This document shows positions 61,231-64,000 of a stretch of 64,000 nucleotides of DNA, one piece after another. The translations under genes were made by a program, and so were the position numbers. The first letter of the stretch is position 1. The number at the start of each line of letters is the position of its first letter. Source of the stretch: UBA5239 sp040394635 (GTDB taxonomy: Bacteria > Verrucomicrobiota > Lentisphaeria > Victivallales > Victivallaceae); contig JBEBRW010000011.1 in the NCBI GenBank assembly GCA_040394635.1, positions 49,625-113,624 on the forward strand, read 5' to 3'. The notes under the pieces were generated by a model. The model was not told the DNA's origin. It ran no database searches and saw nothing but the letters and a program-made list of their open reading frames with translations.

Positions 61231-61282
61231 TTAAGAATTAAGAGTTAAGAGTTAAGAGTTTCTGATTCTTAACTCTTTTTTT
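61231..61282 (+). terminator. Terminator of asd built from TTAAGAG heptamers
   Basis: One TTAAGAA and three TTAAGAG units stand in tandem (61231-61258). AAGAGTTAAGA (61247-61257) pairs with TCTTAACTCTT (61267-61277), and a T-run follows. Hairpin and repeats are one structure. Confidence 0.85.
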
Positions 61283-61290
61283 ATGGTCAT

Positions 61291-62136
61291 ATGATAGTTG
61301 TTGTTTTAGTCATTGCCCGGATTCTGGCCAATTCTTTTGCCAATGTGCTGCAGAAGAAATTGGCCGCGAACGGCTTGCCTTCGTTGAAGATTAATTTTCT
61401 GACGTATCTGGGGCTGAGCGTTATTGCGCTGGTGATGGCGTTCGGGTATGACTGGAGTTCCTTCGGCTGGCCGTTCTGGGGATTCGCAGTGCTGACCGGC
61501 ATCTGCGGAGCGCTGGGCAACGGTTTTCTGGTCATGGCGCTGAAGAACGGCGAGCTCTCAGTACTGGGGCCGATCAACGCTTACAAGGCGGTGGTGGCAC
61601 TGCTGTTCGGCATGGTGGTGCTGCGGGAATTTCCCGGTTTGCAGGGAATTCTCGGCATGGGGTTGATCATCGCCGGAAGCTATCTGGTGCTGGATACCCT
61701 GCCCGAGCGCTTCAGCCTGAAACTGTTGAAGCGGCGCGACATTCAGTTCCGGATTTATGCGCTGTGCTTCACCGCGCTCGAAGCGGTTCTGTTGAAAAAA
61801 GTGATCGCGTATTCCTCGCCGGGGACGGCATTTGTCATCTGGTGCGTGTTCGGCGCATTTTTCGCATTTTTCCTGTGCCTGCCGGTCCAGGCGGCCGGGG
61901 TCAAGGTCAACTGGCCGGTCATGGGACTGCTGATTTTCTGTGCGGCGGTCATGCAGCTGTCGACGAATTTCGTATTCAAGTTGATGGAGGTCAGTTACGC
62001 GCTGTCGCTCTTTCAGGTATCGCTGCTGCTGAATGTCTGGCTGGGGTACCGCTTTTTTCAGGAAAAAGATATTCTCAAAAAAATCATCGGAGCCGCCATT
62101 ATCCTCGGCGGCTCCGTGCTGATTATTTTATCATAA
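61291..62136 (+). CDS. EamA/DMT-family transporter
   Basis: A 281-residue membrane protein with ten hydrophobic helices in two five-helix halves, the fold of drug/metabolite transporters. The end of the first half (GPINAYKAVVALLFGMVVLREFPGLQGILGMGLIIAGSYL, split by charged turns) has the family layout, and LLLNVWLGYRFFQEKDILKK closes the second half. Substrate unknown. It starts 9 bases after the asd terminator and converges with the next gene, ending 17 bases from its stop. Confidence 0.82.
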   Translation: MIVVVLVIARILANSFANVLQKKLAANGLPSLKINFLTYLGLSVIALVMAFGYDWSSFGWPFWGFAVLTGICGALGNGFLVMALKNGELSVLGPINAYKAVVALLFGMVVLREFPGLQGILGMGLIIAGSYLVLDTLPERFSLKLLKRRDIQFRIYALCFTALEAVLLKKVIAYSSPGTAFVIWCVFGAFFAFFLCLPVQAAGVKVNWPVMGLLIFCAAVMQLSTNFVFKLMEVSYALSLFQVSLLLNVWLGYRFFQEKDILKKIIGAAIILGGSVLIILS

Positions 62137-62140
62137 AAAA

Positions 62141-62199
62141 CCATGGAACACACTATTGAGGTGGGGTGTTGCCCTCTTCTTTTTCCGTGTGTTCCATGG
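62141..62199 (-). terminator. 13-bp inverted repeat overlapping the end of the polytopic membrane gene
   Basis: CCATGGAACACAC (62141-62153) and GTGTGTTCCATGG (62187-62199) are perfect complements. On the minus strand a T-run follows, so this is an intrinsic terminator whose first arm lies inside the coding sequence. Confidence 0.8.
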
Positions 62200-63973
62200 G
62201 GGGATTGCCAAGCCGCAGGATTCCACCTTTGTGCAGGCTGATCAGGACCGCCCCCGCAAACGACAGGACCGCCCAGAAAATGATCTGCCCGCCGCGGCTC
62301 ACCACCAATACTTTGCCATAAAAATAGATGCCCAGCCCGATGACTCCGCAACCGGCGAAAATCGCCGCAAACACCTTGAAATATTTTTCCCGGCACAGCA
62401 GGCAGTAGGCAATGCCGCTCAGGCACATGAAAGCCGGATAGATGAACTTCCAGTGCAGCGCGAGGTTCTTTGAGGGGAGAATCGCCATGCCAACGATGAA
62501 CAGCCCGAGCCACAGTACCACGCCCATAACGCGCAGGATTTGGCCCCAGATGGTGGCGCGGTTGAAGTACCCGACCAGCATCAGCATCAGGACGCAGAGG
62601 TGAATCAGCGCCGGGGTCTTGTACAAGCTGCCCGGCAGGCAGAGGTCCGTTGCCAGCAGCAAAGCCCCAAAGAAGAACACCTGATTGAGCGGCGTGGTGC
62701 GGCGGATCAGCATCAGTCCGAGGACCAGCAAACTGGCCGCGGCGGGAATCCAGCGCAGATCGCCCGAATACGTCATGCAGATCAGCATGGTCACGATCAC
62801 CGAAATATTCACGCCGATATCGAAATAAGGCAGTTTCCGCAGCCAGCCGTAGATGTAAAACACCACCGCCGCCCCGAACCCCAGAGCCAACGGGTTGAAG
62901 GCATCCGTGAAGACCAGTCCGGTGAACTGCCGGTAAGCATTGGTATGCGAAAAGAGCGAAACGCCCCCCAGCAGAATCAGCACGAACGAAAGGAAAACCG
63001 CCTGCAGGATAACCCTCCGGCTGCCGGTGGCGCGGGCGTATTCCACCATCAAAATCATGGCGGCAAAGAGCGGCGGAATCATCATATAGAGGTCGAACCC
63101 GGTCTCAAGATCCCGGAAGCCGCCCACGCCGCGCGCATCCTGAAAGGAGAGCGACAGCAGGTACGTCCGCAGAAATACGCAGATAATCAGGAAGCCCGCC
63201 ACCACCCACGGAAAACGCGGCGCCGTCCACGGCGTGCCGTTATCCTGCGCGATCTCCCGTCCTTTCATGGCCGAGGGAATCCAGCTCAGGATCACCAGCG
63301 CCATGACCACCGGAAATGCCAGGATCGCGAGCAGCCCCGGGCTCCGGTCGTCGGGATACTGCAGGATCAGTTGCGACACGATCAGCGGATAAGCAAAAAA
63401 TAACCCGATGATGGCGTAAATTCCGAACAGGAAGTTACCCGGTAACCGGATTTTCAACTGTCTCCGCAGCGTTTCCAGGATCACCACCGAAAACACCAGT
63501 CCCGGCCCCAGCCATATCGCGCCGTCCCCAAACGAATCCAGGGTCTGGCTGTCCACGCTGACCGACAGGATCATCAGCAGCGCCAGGATACACATCATGA
63601 TCGAGCGGGCATCGTTCCAAACCTTGCCGACCTTGACAATAAATATCGCAGTAACCGTCAATAACACAATAAATGCAGATATAATACCGACCGGAATCAG
63701 CGTGGGCAAGGAGAGGTCATTGGTCTGGAAAAGAATTTGTGCGCCGTACAGTACCAGCAGCGAACTGATCAGGTAAAATGGATTGGTATTGTAGATCAAC
63801 CGGATGAGGCTTTGCGGCGTGACGTCGATATTCATTATGTTCGGATCTACAGGCATGGAGGGTATTTTCTCTTTTGTTTCTTCCCCCTGCTCTACGGTAA
63901 AGTTGATTTGCGGTCCGCTTCCGGCAGGTTCCCTGCCCTGCCCGATTTCCCCTTGATTAATAATCTCGCTCAT
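62153..63973 (-). CDS. Large polytopic membrane protein, unknown function
   Basis: A 606-residue protein. The N-terminal about 55 residues are polar (IPSMPVDPNIMNIDV precedes the first helix); thereafter about 16 hydrophobic helices run nearly to the end, separated by short loops such as YPDDRSPG and FSHTNAYRQFTG. The short C-terminus is charged. No catalytic motif or transporter signature is recognisable. The layout resembles general polytopic proteins such as DUF2339-like membrane proteins, but I have no firm match. The terminator hairpin overlaps its last codons. Confidence 0.75.
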   Translation of the reverse strand: MSEIINQGEIGQGREPAGSGPQINFTVEQGEETKEKIPSMPVDPNIMNIDVTPQSLIRLIYNTNPFYLISSLLVLYGAQILFQTNDLSLPTLIPVGIISAFIVLLTVTAIFIVKVGKVWNDARSIMMCILALLMILSVSVDSQTLDSFGDGAIWLGPGLVFSVVILETLRRQLKIRLPGNFLFGIYAIIGLFFAYPLIVSQLILQYPDDRSPGLLAILAFPVVMALVILSWIPSAMKGREIAQDNGTPWTAPRFPWVVAGFLIICVFLRTYLLSLSFQDARGVGGFRDLETGFDLYMMIPPLFAAMILMVEYARATGSRRVILQAVFLSFVLILLGGVSLFSHTNAYRQFTGLVFTDAFNPLALGFGAAVVFYIYGWLRKLPYFDIGVNISVIVTMLICMTYSGDLRWIPAAASLLVLGLMLIRRTTPLNQVFFFGALLLATDLCLPGSLYKTPALIHLCVLMLMLVGYFNRATIWGQILRVMGVVLWLGLFIVGMAILPSKNLALHWKFIYPAFMCLSGIAYCLLCREKYFKVFAAIFAGCGVIGLGIYFYGKVLVVSRGGQIIFWAVLSFAGAVLISLHKGGILRLGNPPMEHTEKEEGNTPPQ

Positions 63974-64000
63974 AGAACACCCCTTTCTGTTGAAGATTAT

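Overview
The window is ordinary-looking bacterial chromosome: about 58 protein genes on both strands, short gaps, moderately high GC, many ATGA-type stop/start overlaps, and no rRNA, tRNA, phage, insertion sequence or CRISPR array that I could find. Class II (B12-dependent) ribonucleotide reductase, the [FeFe]-hydrogenase maturase HydF, several glycoside-active enzymes, an outer-membrane lipid transport locus (MCE/MlaE) and a TIGR04073-like protein together suggest an anaerobic, saccharolytic, Gram-negative member of the PVC group, perhaps a Lentisphaerota (Victivallis-like) gut bacterium. That placement is inference; no marker was compared with a database.

Layout. 1-5006: a tightly overlapping operon with a fumarate-reductase-like flavoprotein (cut by the window edge), an HTH-cupin regulator, a cytoplasmic heparinase II/III-type protein and an Old Yellow Enzyme-type reductase. 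5140-8158: a membrane Ser/Thr kinase with a C-terminal dCache-like sensor region, convergent with a SIMPL-domain protein. 8159-8885: non-coding, with a duplicated 44-bp hairpin. 8886-13874 (minus): CorA-type transporter, membrane protein, TrpB, glycosyltransferase and a GNAT-GrpB fusion. 13875-14285: non-coding, with a strongly self-complementary block that may be a structured RNA. 14286-20694: a GH106-like glycosidase, then a ROK regulator, DegT aminotransferase and amidohydrolase operon. 20778-23919: an anchored unknown, YgiQ and two small membrane proteins. 23914-27627 (minus): the clpS-clpA locus with an esterase. 27767-32015: HydF, an HdeD-like protein, LepB, an NTF2-like protein and MazG. 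32107-34786: a GH2 enzyme divergent from an AraC regulator.

34836-38480 (minus) holds a LPS-kinase-like protein, RsmD, a GMP synthase whose amidotransferase domain is reduced to a remnant, and rpsD with a structured leader. 38756-41928: two secreted proteins of unknown function. 42012-43680 (minus): ArgJ and QueF. 43842-47040: TIGR04073-like protein, YchF and MurJ. 47067-51389 (minus): ThiE, a Cys-rich protein, an RdgC-like protein, a secreted coiled coil and Dxs. 51540-54690: a lipid-transport operon (lipoprotein, MlaE, MCE, LolA-like) without its ATPase. 54874-61226: NrdJ under two NrdR-like boxes, MnmG, an orphan OppC-like permease and Asd. 61291-63973: an EamA transporter convergent with a large polytopic membrane protein.

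The most unusual items are the amidotransferase-less GuaA, the 13911-14026 structured block, gene ends built of complementary heptamer repeats (32016, 57171, 61231), the kinase-dCache receptor, and the lyase/ene-reductase operon at the left edge.
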